Assembly: GCA_017501125.1 (NCBI GenBank) | Contig: JAFVXN010000131.1 | Coordinates: 1-33,926, forward strand | DNA from: Clostridia bacterium | Lineage (GTDB): Bacteria > Bacillota > Clostridia > Christensenellales > Borkfalkiaceae | Reading direction: 5' to 3' | DNA: 33,926 nt | Part shown: positions 8,114 to 15,499 of the stretch, piece by piece | How the letters are laid out: the number at the start of each line of letters is the position of its first letter | Position numbering within the stretch: position 1 is the first letter of the stretch | Notes under the pieces: generated by a model | What the model was told of the DNA's origin: nothing | Databases searched by the model: none | Seen by the model: only the letters and a program-made list of their open reading frames with translations | Made by a program: the position numbers and the translations under genes

Positions 8114-8638
8114 ATGAACGAAACTTTGCGTACCATTTTAGAAAGACGTAGCGTCAAAAAATACAAGCCCGACCCCGTCGCAAAAGACTTGATCGAGCAG
8201 GTAGTGGAGGCGGGTACCTTTGCCGCAACGGGCAGGAACCTGCAATCCCCGATTATCATCGCCGTCACCAACAAAGCGGTGCGTGACGAACTCTCCCGTA
8301 TCAACGCCGAGGTAATGGGCGCAAGTGGCGATCCCTTCTACGGCGCGCCCTGCGTGCTCGTCGTCCTCGCCGACAAATCAGTGTCGCGCAACTATATCTA
8401 CGACGGCTCCCTCGTGATGGGCAATCTTATGCTGGCGGCGACCTCGCTGGGGCTTGGTAGTTGCTGGATTCATCGCGCAAAGGAAACGTTCGAGTTGCCC
8501 GAAGGCAAAGCGCTCTTGAAAAAACTCGGTATCGACGGGGATTTTGAAGGAATCGGCAACTGTGTCATCGGCTATGCCGATTGTCCGCAACCTGAGGCAA
8601 AGCCCCGCAAGGAAAACTGGGTGTATTTTGTAGAATAA
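8114..8638 (+). CDS. Nitroreductase family FMN oxidoreductase
   Basis: A short FMN-dependent NAD(P)H oxidoreductase of 174 residues. Near the N-terminus LERRSVKKY and AATGRNLQSP (about residues 9-17 and 37-46) match the FMN-contacting segments of the family, and GSLVMGNLMLAATSLGLGSCWIH is the conserved central helix region. Substrates of such enzymes (nitroaromatics, quinones, flavins) cannot be told from sequence. The start at 8114 is chosen over an in-frame ATG at 8063, because AAGGAG lies 6 bp before it while the earlier ATG falls inside the promoter. It has its own promoter, and stands among redox and superoxide genes. Confidence 0.93.
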   Translation: MNETLRTILERRSVKKYKPDPVAKDLIEQVVEAGTFAATGRNLQSPIIIAVTNKAVRDELSRINAEVMGASGDPFYGAPCVLVVLADKSVSRNYIYDGSLVMGNLMLAATSLGLGSCWIHRAKETFELPEGKALLKKLGIDGDFEGIGNCVIGYADCPQPEAKPRKENWVYFVE

Positions 8639-8686
8639 GCAATCCAAAATTTCCCAAAATAATTTTAACTTTTTTTGCATAACCTA

Positions 8687-8715
8687 TTGACAAGCCTAAT
8701 TCGATATGCTATTAT
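8687..8715 (+). promoter_or_regulatory. Superoxide reductase promoter
   Basis: Perfect TTGACA (8687-8692), 17 bp, then TATTAT (8710-8715). The A/T-rich leader 8716-8740 could hold a regulator site, but I could not define one with confidence. Confidence 0.82.
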
Positions 8716-8753
8716 TTAATTAGGATTGAATATCAATAAAGGAGAATGAATTG

Positions 8754-9113
8754 ATGAAAGTATACGTTTATTTATGTGAAAAATGCGGTAAGGCAGTAGT
8801 TTCCACGCACGAACTCAACGTGGAGGGATACAAACTGTTAGAGGCAGGCACGACGGATGCGGCGGTGGAAAAACACGTCCCCGTGGTGGAAAAGAGATGT
8901 GGCGAAATCAAGGTTAGCGTCGGCTCCGTTATGCACCCTGCAACGGCAGAACACTATATCGAGTGGGTGCTCCTCGTCTCCGACAACGGCTACCAACTCA
9001 AATATATCCCCGTAGGGCAAGAGGCGGTGGTAAGTTTCCGTCTGGGCAAGGGCGAAAAACTGCAAGAAGTCTACGCTTATTGCAATCTTCACGGTCTCTG
9101 GAAAGCCGACTAA
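8754..9113 (+). CDS. Superoxide reductase (desulfoferrodoxin-like) with reduced N-terminal iron site
   Basis: It reduces superoxide to hydrogen peroxide at a mononuclear iron site using electrons from rubredoxin. Numbered from ATG 8754 (119 residues), catalytic-site residues are visible: Glu39-Lys40-His41 (EKHVP), His61 (MHP), His67 (EHYIEW), Cys110 and His113 (CNLHG). The N-terminal domain keeps one CxxC (Cys8, Cys11) but the CC pair that completes the desulforedoxin iron site is absent, so that centre is probably not functional. A TTG three bases earlier is in frame, but ATG lies 9 bp after GGAG. It has its own strong promoter. The next gene encodes a rubredoxin fusion, a likely electron donor. 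Confidence 0.94.
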   Translation: MKVYVYLCEKCGKAVVSTHELNVEGYKLLEAGTTDAAVEKHVPVVEKRCGEIKVSVGSVMHPATAEHYIEWVLLVSDNGYQLKYIPVGQEAVVSFRLGKGEKLQEVYAYCNLHGLWKAD

Positions 9114-9117
9114 TCTG

Positions 9118-9234
9118 CCTATAAAATACGTCGCAATACTGCGTTGCGCTCCGTGCCGCTTTGCTTGCGTACGAAAAAGTACGCTCCCGTCAGCGGTACT
9201 CGCGCGCCTTGTCTTGCTTGTATTTTCCTACGGC
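9118..9234 (+). repeat. Interspersed hairpin repeat, copy C
   Basis: Outer stem AAAATAC (9123-9129)/GTATTTT (9220-9226); core GCAATAC (9133-9139)/GTCTTGC (9211-9217); middle stem GTGCCGCT (9153-9160)/AGCGGTAC (9192-9199), fully paired with one G-T; apical GCGTAC-GAAAAA-GTACGC (9167-9184). It starts within five bases of the superoxide reductase stop codon and fills most of the gap to the next gene. Confidence 0.85.
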
Positions 9235-9271
9235 AGTTTTTATGTGAATAATTTAATTTAAGAGGGTAATT

Positions 9272-9877
9272 ATGGACAAAAAGGCGATGTACAAATTGTC
9301 GTACGGGCTTTTCGTACTGACGGTCAACGACGGCAAAAAGGACAGTGGCTGTATCACCAATACGGTGATGATGATGACGGACAATCCTTGCAGGATAGTG
9401 GTTTTCGTCAACAATGCTAACTACACGGCGGAGGTCTTGAAAAAGACGGGCGTGTTCAACGTGTCCGTCCTTGCCGAGAGTGCGCCCTTCGATTTGTTCA
9501 AGCGTTTCGGTTTTCAAAGCGGTCGCGACGTGGACAAATTCGCGGATACAAAGTATCCGCGCGCAGAGAACGGGCTCCGCTATATCGACGAAAACGCCAA
9601 CGCGCTGATTAGTGCGAAAGTGGTGGATAAGTACGATTACGGCACGCATACCTTGTTCGTTGCCGAGGTGACGGACGCCGTCACGCTCTCTGAGGAAAAC
9701 AGCGTGACCTACGCCTATTATCAAGAGAATATCAAGCCCAAGGCAAACGCCCCCAAGGAAGAGGGCAAGGAAAAGTGGGTTTGTTCGGTATGCGGCTACG
9801 TGCACGAAGGACCCCTGCCTGAGGATTTTGTATGTCCTTGGTGTAAACATCCCGCCTCTGATTTTGTCAAAGCGTAA
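9272..9877 (+). CDS. hrb: Flavin reductase-rubredoxin fusion (high-molecular-weight rubredoxin)
   Basis: Residues 1-155 are a flavin reductase-type FMN-binding domain (start KLSYGLFVLT, then CITNTVMMM). A linker follows, and residues 168-198 are a short rubredoxin with Cys171, Cys174, Cys188 and Cys191 (CSVC and CPWC) binding one iron. This architecture matches Hrb of acetogens such as Moorella, which passes NAD(P)H electrons to diflavin flavoproteins, rubrerythrin or superoxide reductase. The adjacent superoxide reductase makes that partnership likely here (inference). The ribosome binding site is a modest AGAGGG before ATG 9272. No clear promoter was found between repeat C and the start, so read-through from the superoxide reductase promoter is possible. 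Confidence 0.92.
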   Translation: MDKKAMYKLSYGLFVLTVNDGKKDSGCITNTVMMMTDNPCRIVVFVNNANYTAEVLKKTGVFNVSVLAESAPFDLFKRFGFQSGRDVDKFADTKYPRAENGLRYIDENANALISAKVVDKYDYGTHTLFVAEVTDAVTLSEENSVTYAYYQENIKPKANAPKEEGKEKWVCSVCGYVHEGPLPEDFVCPWCKHPASDFVKA

Positions 9878-9890
9878 AAATCAAAGACGC

Positions 9891-10062
9891 ATACTCGGCA
9901 CTATACTTCGTCGAGGTGCGTTTTTTGTTTGCTTGCGTACGCCTTAGTACGCGCGCTTCACAAAAAACTTCTCTCCTCGTCTATCACCAAGTCTTCGTCT
10001 TTGAGGGTGATGAGGATGCATCGTCGGTACTCGCGCTCCTTGTTTTGCTCGTATCTTCGCCT
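9891..10062 (+). repeat. Interspersed hairpin repeat, copy D (composite)
   Basis: The conserved ATACTTCGTCGAGG is at 9903-9916. CGAGG (9912-9916) pairs with CCTCG (9975-9979), GTTTTTTGT (9920-9928) with ACAAAAAAC (9960-9968), and the apical GCGTAC-GCCTTA-GTACGC spans 9935-9952. An extra branch ATCACC (9983-9988)/GGTGAT (10006-10011) is inserted before the usual 3' arm CTCCTTGTTTTGCTCGTAT (10036-10054). This copy is therefore about 60 bp longer. With the following terminator and rpsU promoter it fills the 399-bp gap between hrb and rpsU. Confidence 0.75.
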
Positions 10063-10081
10063 TTACCGTATGATTAAATAT

Positions 10082-10114
10082 AAAACAGCGTAGGACAAAG
10101 CCACGCTGTTTTTT
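10082..10114 (+). terminator. Intrinsic terminator before rpsU
   Basis: AAAACAGCGT (10082-10091) pairs perfectly with ACGCTGTTTT (10103-10112) around an 11-nt loop and runs into T6. It ends any transcript passing through repeat D. Confidence 0.85.
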
Positions 10115-10197
10115 CTTTGTGTAATGAAGATGATTTAAGGCAAAAAAGTCTTTTTTTGTCGAAAAGAAAAAATTGCCAAAAAGCACCGTAAAATAAC

Positions 10198-10226
10198 TTG
10201 ACAAGCCTTTTATAACTTGTTATAAT
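10198..10226 (+). promoter_or_regulatory. rpsU promoter
   Basis: Consensus TTGACA (10198-10203), 17 bp, TATAAT (10221-10226): the strongest promoter in the window, as expected for a ribosomal protein gene. Confidence 0.92.
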
Positions 10227-10276
10227 CAGTAGCGTACTTGAAAAATAATGCGGTTGGCAAAGGAAGGTGAAAAAGG

Positions 10277-10453
10277 ATGTCCACGGTAAAAGTAGGCGAA
10301 AACGAGAACGTTGAAAGCGCCCTTCGTCGTTTCAAGAGAAAGTGCTCTCGCGACGGTATCATCGGCGACTTGAGAAAGAAAGAATTCTACGAAAAACCTT
10401 CCGTTAAGAGAAAGAAAAAATCGGAAGCCGCAAGAAAAAGAAGTAGAAACTAA
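10277..10453 (+). CDS. rpsU: 30S ribosomal protein S21
   Basis: A 58-residue basic protein of the small ribosomal subunit. It reads MSTVKVGENENVESALRRFK and ends with EKPSVKRKKKSEAARKRSRN, both hallmarks of bS21. The usual length is 55-70. It is transcribed alone from a consensus promoter and closed by a strong terminator, so it is monocistronic. In many Firmicutes yqeY follows rpsU; here a different small gene does. The ribosome binding site is AAAAGGA immediately upstream of ATG 10277, unusually close. Confidence 0.97.
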   Translation: MSTVKVGENENVESALRRFKRKCSRDGIIGDLRKKEFYEKPSVKRKKKSEAARKRSRN

Positions 10454-10460
10454 TCAAGAG

Positions 10461-10487
10461 AACTCACGCAAAACGCGTGAGTTTTTT
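10461..10487 (+). terminator. rpsU terminator
   Basis: Nine-base stem AACTCACGC/GCGTGAGTT with an AAAAC loop followed by six T residues, starting eight bases after the stop codon. Confidence 0.95.
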
Positions 10488-10558
10488 CTTTGCAAAAATT
10501 CTCCTTTTCGGGGCGTTTTTGTCGAAGAAAATCTAATAAAAAAGGAGGGGGTCGAAAG

Positions 10559-10960
10559 ATGACGGAGCGTAAAAGTTGCAGTTTGAAGGAGTACTCTCGC
10601 GCGGCGAAAGACCGTATCAAAAAGGGCTTTTGGGAGGACTGTCAAAAGGGGTACGACAGGAGCCTTTCCAAGGCAAAGGAACAGGGCGTCAACGAAAGCA
10701 AAGCAGGGCGGTATTTCAAAAGCAAGGTCGAAGGGCAGATCGCAGGCGAAAAGGAAGACGACTTTTATCTAAAAGTCAAACGGTTGATTTTGACAGAGGG
10801 CGAGGTCAGCGACGCGATAGGCAGATTGACGGACAAGCCCTATTACGACACGCTCACTTACGAGGAAAAACAGCGCTACACCCTCTCTTTGAGCGAGCGT
10901 TATCTGCGCGCCCTTGAGCGCTTTAGAAAGGAGTGCGAATTCGACGACATCAGCGGCTGA
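10559..10960 (+). CDS. Small charged protein of unknown function
   Basis: I do not recognise this 133-residue protein. It is rich in Lys, Arg, Glu and Asp, has no membrane segment or signal peptide, and is predicted mostly helical (for example SLKEYSRAAKDRIKKGFWED near the N-terminus and ALERFRKECEF near the C-terminus). Only two cysteines near the N-terminus and one near the C-terminus are present, with no zinc motif. A very strong site, AAAGGAGGGGG, precedes ATG 10559. It lies just after the rpsU terminator with no clear promoter in between. It is not YqeY, the common rpsU neighbour. A nucleic-acid-associated role would be a guess. Confidence 0.78.
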   Translation: MTERKSCSLKEYSRAAKDRIKKGFWEDCQKGYDRSLSKAKEQGVNESKAGRYFKSKVEGQIAGEKEDDFYLKVKRLILTEGEVSDAIGRLTDKPYYDTLTYEEKQRYTLSLSERYLRALERFRKECEFDDISG

Positions 10961-10989
10961 TATAGGTGCTTAAAAAAAGGGTGAAACAC

Positions 10990-11018
10990 TTGCCTTTTTA
11001 TAGCCGTTGTGGTATAAT
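10990..11018 (+). promoter_or_regulatory. pcrA promoter, adjacent to the start codon
   Basis: TTGCCT (10990-10995), 17 bp, TATAAT (11013-11018). The expected transcript start is about 11025, the A of the pcrA ATG. No Shine-Dalgarno sequence lies between the -10 box and the ATG. Confidence 0.8.
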
Positions 11019-11024
11019 AAAAAT

Positions 11025-13454
11025 ATGAGCGAAACGAAAGAAATTCTGGACAAATTAAACGAGGAACAGTTGGCCCCCGTCTTACAGACGGAAGGGCCTG
11101 TTTTGGTACTTGCTGGGGCGGGCAGTGGCAAGACGCGCGTGCTCGTCTCCCGTATCGCCTATCTCGTCGACGAGAAGGGGGTAAATCCTGCAGGGATACT
11201 CGCCATCACCTTCACCAACAAAGCGGCTGGCGAGATGAAAGAAAGGTTGTTCGGCGTCGTGCCGACTAGGGATATGTGGGTGTCCACCATTCACAGCATG
11301 TGCGTACGCATTTTGCGGGACTTTGCCAAAGAGGCAGGCTTAGAAAAAAACTTTTCGATATACAGCGAGACGGAGCGCAACAACGTCCTCAAAAAATCCT
11401 TTCAGGAGTGCGGTTTTGAAGACGAGAACCTCTTAAAGAGTGCAAAATACCACGTCGGCAACGCCAAGATGCTCGGCTATTCTCCCGAAAGATACGCGGA
11501 GGAATTCGCAGGGGAAAGAGACATCGAGGACGTGACGAAGATTTACGCGCGCTATCAAAAGCACCTGCGTGAAAACAACGCGCTCGACTTTGACGATTTG
11601 CTGAGCGAAACGCGCGATTTGCTCGCTAAGAACAAAGAGGTGCTCGAATACTTATCGGGTAGATTCCGCTATATTTTGGTGGACGAGTTCCAAGACACCA
11701 ACGCGGTGCAATACGAGATTATCAAGATGCTTGCCACCGTCCACGGCAACCTGTTCGTAGTAGGGGACGACGACCAGTCGATATACGGCTGGCGTGGCGC
11801 GAAGATTGAGAACATTTTGCACTTCGAAAAGGATTTTAGGGACGCGAAGGTTTTCAAGTTGCAACGCAACTACCGCTCCACGAAACAAATCTTAAACCTT
11901 GCCAACACCGTGATAAAGAACAACGGCAGGCGCAAGGAAAAGACCCTCTGGACGGAGAACGAGGAGGGGACGAAACCCAGATTGCACGAGGCGGACGAGG
12001 AGAGCGGCGAGGCAAGATACGTCGCGCAGACGATCGTCTCTTTGAGACGGCAGGGCTATCAATACAAGGATTTTGCGGTGCTGATGCGTCTCAACGCTTT
12101 GACCCGCTCCTTCGAGCAAGAATTCTCCGCGGACGGGATTCCTTTCAAGGTCTTCGGTGGCTTTAAGTTCTACGAAAGAAAGGAAATCAAAGATTTGCTC
12201 GCCTATTTGCGCCTTATCGCCAACCCGTTCGATAGCGAGGCGGCGGTGCGCATCATCAACTTCCCCAAGCGTGGCATCGGTGCCAAGACGGTGGAGGCGT
12301 TGATCCATTACGCCAACGAAACCAACTCCTCCGTCTACGACGCGTTGTTCGAGTTGGACGAAATCGGCTTTACGGGCGCGACCCGTCAAAAATTGGAGAA
12401 CTTTGCCACCCTCGTCAACAAGTGGATAAAAGACAGCATTTCCCTGTCCGTGGACGAGTTGGTCAAGAACATCGTTGCGGATACGAATATGCGTCTCGTA
12501 TACGGCGACGATAGCGACGATAGCCTCAACAAACTCGCCAACATTGACGAATTTATCAACGCCGTCGACGAATTTTGCAGGCTGAATCCGCAGGCGACCC
12601 TCGTCGATTATTTGGCGCAGGTCACCCTGTCTACGGATACGGACGAGATGGACGAGAGCGACTACGTGACGCTGGCGACCATTCACGCGGTCAAGGGGTT
12701 GGAATTCCCTTGCGTGTTCATCGTCGGCTTAGAGGAAAATATTATGCCCGTCTCTCGCGCCTCGTCCAGCGATACGGATTTGGAGGAGGAGAGAAGGCTG
12801 ATGTACGTCGCCATCACGCGCGCTAAGGAGTATCTTTGCCTCACCCGTAGCAAGTCGAGATTCCTCTACGGCAAAAGGGAACTCACGGGCAGGTCGCGCT
12901 TTATAAAAGAACTCGCCTCTGCCTTGGATATGCCCAAGGAAAAACCCCGTTACGGCGGTGGATACAATAGTGGCTACGGCGGCTACGGCAATAGCGGTAG
13001 GTATCGCGATTCGTCGGGCGACGACGATTTTTACAGTGAGAGCAATTACGGCGCGGCGCGATTTGGCGGCGGTAGCGGTGGCTATGGTGGCTACAACAAA
13101 TCCTCCTACGGTGGATACAACGGTGGCTATAACAAGTCCTACGGCGGCTACGATAGGCGCTACGACGAGGAGAGTTATAACAGATACTCGCCAGCCAACC
13201 CTAGCGTCTACGGCGGGAAGAAGGACAGTGGCGTCGCCTACGGGGGTAGTACCTCGTTCAAGCCGAAGGCGGAAAAGAGCGTCGACGTCTCCGTCTTTAA
13301 GGTGGGCGTGAGGGTGTCGCACGCAAAATTTGGCGACGGAATGATTGTCGGCGTGCACGGTGCAGGCAACAACACGATCGTGGACGTGGCGTTCACGGGA
13401 TACGGCATCAAGCAACTTTCGGCGACGATTGCGCCGCTTAAAATCATAGGATAA
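11025..13454 (+). CDS. pcrA: UvrD/PcrA-type 3'-5' DNA helicase with Tyr/Gly-rich linker
   Basis: A superfamily 1A helicase used in nucleotide excision repair, removal of RecA or RNA polymerase from DNA, and rolling-circle replication. Walker A AGAGSGKT ends at Lys36-Thr37, Walker B is D220-E-F-Q-D224, then GDDDQSIYGWRGA, and motif VI contains YVAITRAKE. Length is 809, longer than the usual 720-750. The excess is residues 643-744, a low-complexity stretch with about 19 Tyr and about one third Gly (repeats of GGYNGGYNKSYGGY type). The C-terminal Tudor-like domain VFKVGVRVSHAKFGDGMIVG, which binds RNA polymerase in B. subtilis PcrA, follows. The upstream ATG at 11007 is rejected because it lies before the -10 box. 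ligA follows 9 bp later. Confidence 0.96.
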   Translation: MSETKEILDKLNEEQLAPVLQTEGPVLVLAGAGSGKTRVLVSRIAYLVDEKGVNPAGILAITFTNKAAGEMKERLFGVVPTRDMWVSTIHSMCVRILRDFAKEAGLEKNFSIYSETERNNVLKKSFQECGFEDENLLKSAKYHVGNAKMLGYSPERYAEEFAGERDIEDVTKIYARYQKHLRENNALDFDDLLSETRDLLAKNKEVLEYLSGRFRYILVDEFQDTNAVQYEIIKMLATVHGNLFVVGDDDQSIYGWRGAKIENILHFEKDFRDAKVFKLQRNYRSTKQILNLANTVIKNNGRRKEKTLWTENEEGTKPRLHEADEESGEARYVAQTIVSLRRQGYQYKDFAVLMRLNALTRSFEQEFSADGIPFKVFGGFKFYERKEIKDLLAYLRLIANPFDSEAAVRIINFPKRGIGAKTVEALIHYANETNSSVYDALFELDEIGFTGATRQKLENFATLVNKWIKDSISLSVDELVKNIVADTNMRLVYGDDSDDSLNKLANIDEFINAVDEFCRLNPQATLVDYLAQVTLSTDTDEMDESDYVTLATIHAVKGLEFPCVFIVGLEENIMPVSRASSSDTDLEEERRLMYVAITRAKEYLCLTRSKSRFLYGKRELTGRSRFIKELASALDMPKEKPRYGGGYNSGYGGYGNSGRYRDSSGDDDFYSESNYGAARFGGGSGGYGGYNKSSYGGYNGGYNKSYGGYDRRYDEESYNRYSPANPSVYGGKKDSGVAYGGSTSFKPKAEKSVDVSVFKVGVRVSHAKFGDGMIVGVHGAGNNTIVDVAFTGYGIKQLSATIAPLKIIG

Positions 13455-13463
13455 GGAAAGGTT

Positions 13464-15407
13464 ATGGACGAACAAAGACGGATTACCGACAAGTTAAACG
13501 AGTGGGCGCATCAGTACTACGTGCTGGACAATCCCACCGTGTCGGACAAGGAATACGACGCGCTGTACGACAGGCTAAAAGCGCTGGAGGCGGAGAGCGG
13601 CGTCGTCTTTGACGACAGCCCGACGAGAAGGGTGGGCGGCGAAGTGCTCAAAGGCTTCCAAAAACACGACCATATCGCAAGGCTGTACAGTCTGGACAAG
13701 GCGACGACGAAAGAGGAGTTGTCCGCCTTTCTTACGCGCGCGCAAAAGGCGGCGGGTAAAACGCCTACGTGCACGGTAGAGTATAAGTTCGACGGGCTGA
13801 CGGTTTGTTTGACGTACGACAAGGGCAAATTCGTACGGGCGACGACGCGAGGCAACGGCAAGACGGGCGAGGACGTGACGGCGCAGGTGCTGACGATTAA
13901 ATCCTTCCCTTTGAAGATATCCTACCAAGGCACGTTGGAGGTGCGTGGCGAGACGGTGATTAGATTGTCCGTGCTGGATAAGTATAACGAAAGCGCGGCA
14001 GAGCCACTCAAGAACGCGCGCAACGCGGCGGCAGGCGCTATCCGCAACCTCGACCCGAAGGTGACGCAGGCAAGGAAACCCGATATCTATTTTTACGACG
14101 TCAACTACCTTTCGCAAGGGGAGGAGATGTCGCAGATAGCGGCGCACGATTTCTTGGTCGCGGAAGGGTTTAAGGTATTCCCGTATTTTAGGGTGTGCAA
14201 GGACGAGGCGGCGTTGTTCGACGCCATCGACGAGATAGAAAGGCAGAGAAAAGAGATAGACGTCCTGACGGACGGCGCGGTCATCAAAATCGACGAAGTC
14301 GCCGTGCGTGAGGATATGGGCTACACGGACAAATTCCCCCGCTGGGCAATCGCCTACAAGTTCGAGGCGGAGGAGGTGACAACCCTCTTAAAAGGGGTAA
14401 TTTGGCAGGTGGGGCGCACGGGCAAACTCACGCCGCTTGCGCTACTCGACCCCGTCGATTTGGGTGGGGCGACGGTATCGAGGGCGACCCTCAACAACTA
14501 CGGCGATATCGTGAGAAAGGACGTCAAAATCGGCTCTCGCGTGCTGGTGAGAAGGTCCAACGAAGTTATCCCCGAAATCCTCGGCGCGACGGAACATTAC
14601 GCGGAAAGTAGAGAGGTGGAAAAGCCGACCGTATGCCCCTATTGCGGGCAAGATTTGCAAGAAATCGGCGCGCACCTTTTCTGTCCCAACCGCGATTGCG
14701 TGCCTAGGTTGGTGGCAAAACTCGACCACTTCGCAGGGAAGAACGCGATGGATATCGAAGGATTTTCGGAGAGCACCGCGACCTTGCTCGTCGAGAAGAA
14801 AGGGGTGAAAAATTTTGCCGATTTGTATGCGCTTCGTGCGGATGATTTGCAGGATTTGGAAGGGTTCAAAGACAAGAAAATCGGCAACTTGTTGTCGGGG
14901 ATTGAAAGGAGCAAACAAGCGCCTTTGGACGCCTACCTTTTTGCAATCGGCATCGACGGCGTAGGCAGGGTAGCGGCGAAGGATTTGGCAAAGAAATTCA
15001 AAAGCGTCGACGGGCTGAAAGGCGCGACGGAGGCAGAACTCGTCGCGATGGAAAACGTAGGCGAAATCACGGCGAAAGGGATCGTCTCCTATTTTGCGGA
15101 CGAGGACAACGCCCTGCAACTGGCAAGGCTCAAAGAGATCGGGATAGATCCCGTCTGGGCGGAAGAAGAAAAGGCAGGGATATTCTTAGGCGAGGCGGTC
15201 GTTTTGACGGGCACGCTGGAAAAATTCAAGCGTAGCGAGGCGCAAAAACTCATCGAAGAAAGGGGCGGCGAGGTGCTCTCCTCCGTGACGGCAAAGACGA
15301 CGCTGGTCGTCGCAGGCGAGGCGGCAGGGAGCAAACTGGACAAGGCGAAAAAACTCGGCGTCAAGGTAATCGACGAGGCGGAGTTCGTCGCGATGCTGGA
15401 TAAATAA
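13464..15407 (+). CDS. ligA: NAD+-dependent DNA ligase
   Basis: LigA seals nicks in replication and repair through an enzyme-AMP intermediate formed from NAD+. The adenylated lysine is Lys108 in YKFDG. The order is an N-terminal Ia domain, nucleotidyltransferase domain, OB fold, zinc finger (Cys391, Cys394, Cys407, Cys412), helix-hairpin-helix region (EGFKDKKIGNLL to KDLAKKFKS) and a C-terminal BRCT domain from about residue 568. Length 647 is slightly short of the usual 660-680 but no domain is missing. AAGGAAAGG precedes ATG 13464. It shares the pcrA transcript, the common Firmicute pairing. No strong terminator follows; only a weak GTGG/CCAC hairpin (15417-15430) is seen. Confidence 0.97.
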   Translation: MDEQRRITDKLNEWAHQYYVLDNPTVSDKEYDALYDRLKALEAESGVVFDDSPTRRVGGEVLKGFQKHDHIARLYSLDKATTKEELSAFLTRAQKAAGKTPTCTVEYKFDGLTVCLTYDKGKFVRATTRGNGKTGEDVTAQVLTIKSFPLKISYQGTLEVRGETVIRLSVLDKYNESAAEPLKNARNAAAGAIRNLDPKVTQARKPDIYFYDVNYLSQGEEMSQIAAHDFLVAEGFKVFPYFRVCKDEAALFDAIDEIERQRKEIDVLTDGAVIKIDEVAVREDMGYTDKFPRWAIAYKFEAEEVTTLLKGVIWQVGRTGKLTPLALLDPVDLGGATVSRATLNNYGDIVRKDVKIGSRVLVRRSNEVIPEILGATEHYAESREVEKPTVCPYCGQDLQEIGAHLFCPNRDCVPRLVAKLDHFAGKNAMDIEGFSESTATLLVEKKGVKNFADLYALRADDLQDLEGFKDKKIGNLLSGIERSKQAPLDAYLFAIGIDGVGRVAAKDLAKKFKSVDGLKGATEAELVAMENVGEITAKGIVSYFADEDNALQLARLKEIGIDPVWAEEEKAGIFLGEAVVLTGTLEKFKRSEAQKLIEERGGEVLSSVTAKTTLVVAGEAAGSKLDKAKKLGVKVIDEAEFVAMLDK

Positions 15408-15451
15408 CCCTAAAAAGTGGCAAAACCCACGAAGAAAAGGGGGCTACGCAC

Positions 15452-15480
15452 TTGAAATTTAGAAAAATCTTTGCTATAAT
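15452..15480 (+). promoter_or_regulatory. Promoter of the yicC-rpe operon, with palindrome over the -10 box
   Basis: TTGAAA (15452-15457), 17 bp, TATAAT (15475-15480) with extended TGC. The -10 box is the centre of the perfect 19-base palindrome CTTTGCTATAATAGCAAAG (15469-15487), which ends at the expected start site. This could be a repressor operator. Confidence 0.82.
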
Positions 15481-15499
15481 AGCAAAGTAAAGCAGTGCT

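Noticed and set aside
9119..9850. 243-codon minus-strand ORF across hrb and repeat C
   Set aside because: It runs through the palindromic repeat and opposite a clear flavoprotein-rubredoxin; artefact of repeat and codon bias.
11007..11024. Upstream ATG as pcrA start
   Set aside because: It lies upstream of the -10 box of the promoter, so it would not be in that transcript, and the added residues do not belong to the PcrA N-terminus.
11892..12686. 264-codon minus-strand ORF inside pcrA
   Set aside because: Antisense of helicase motifs; no ribosome binding site.
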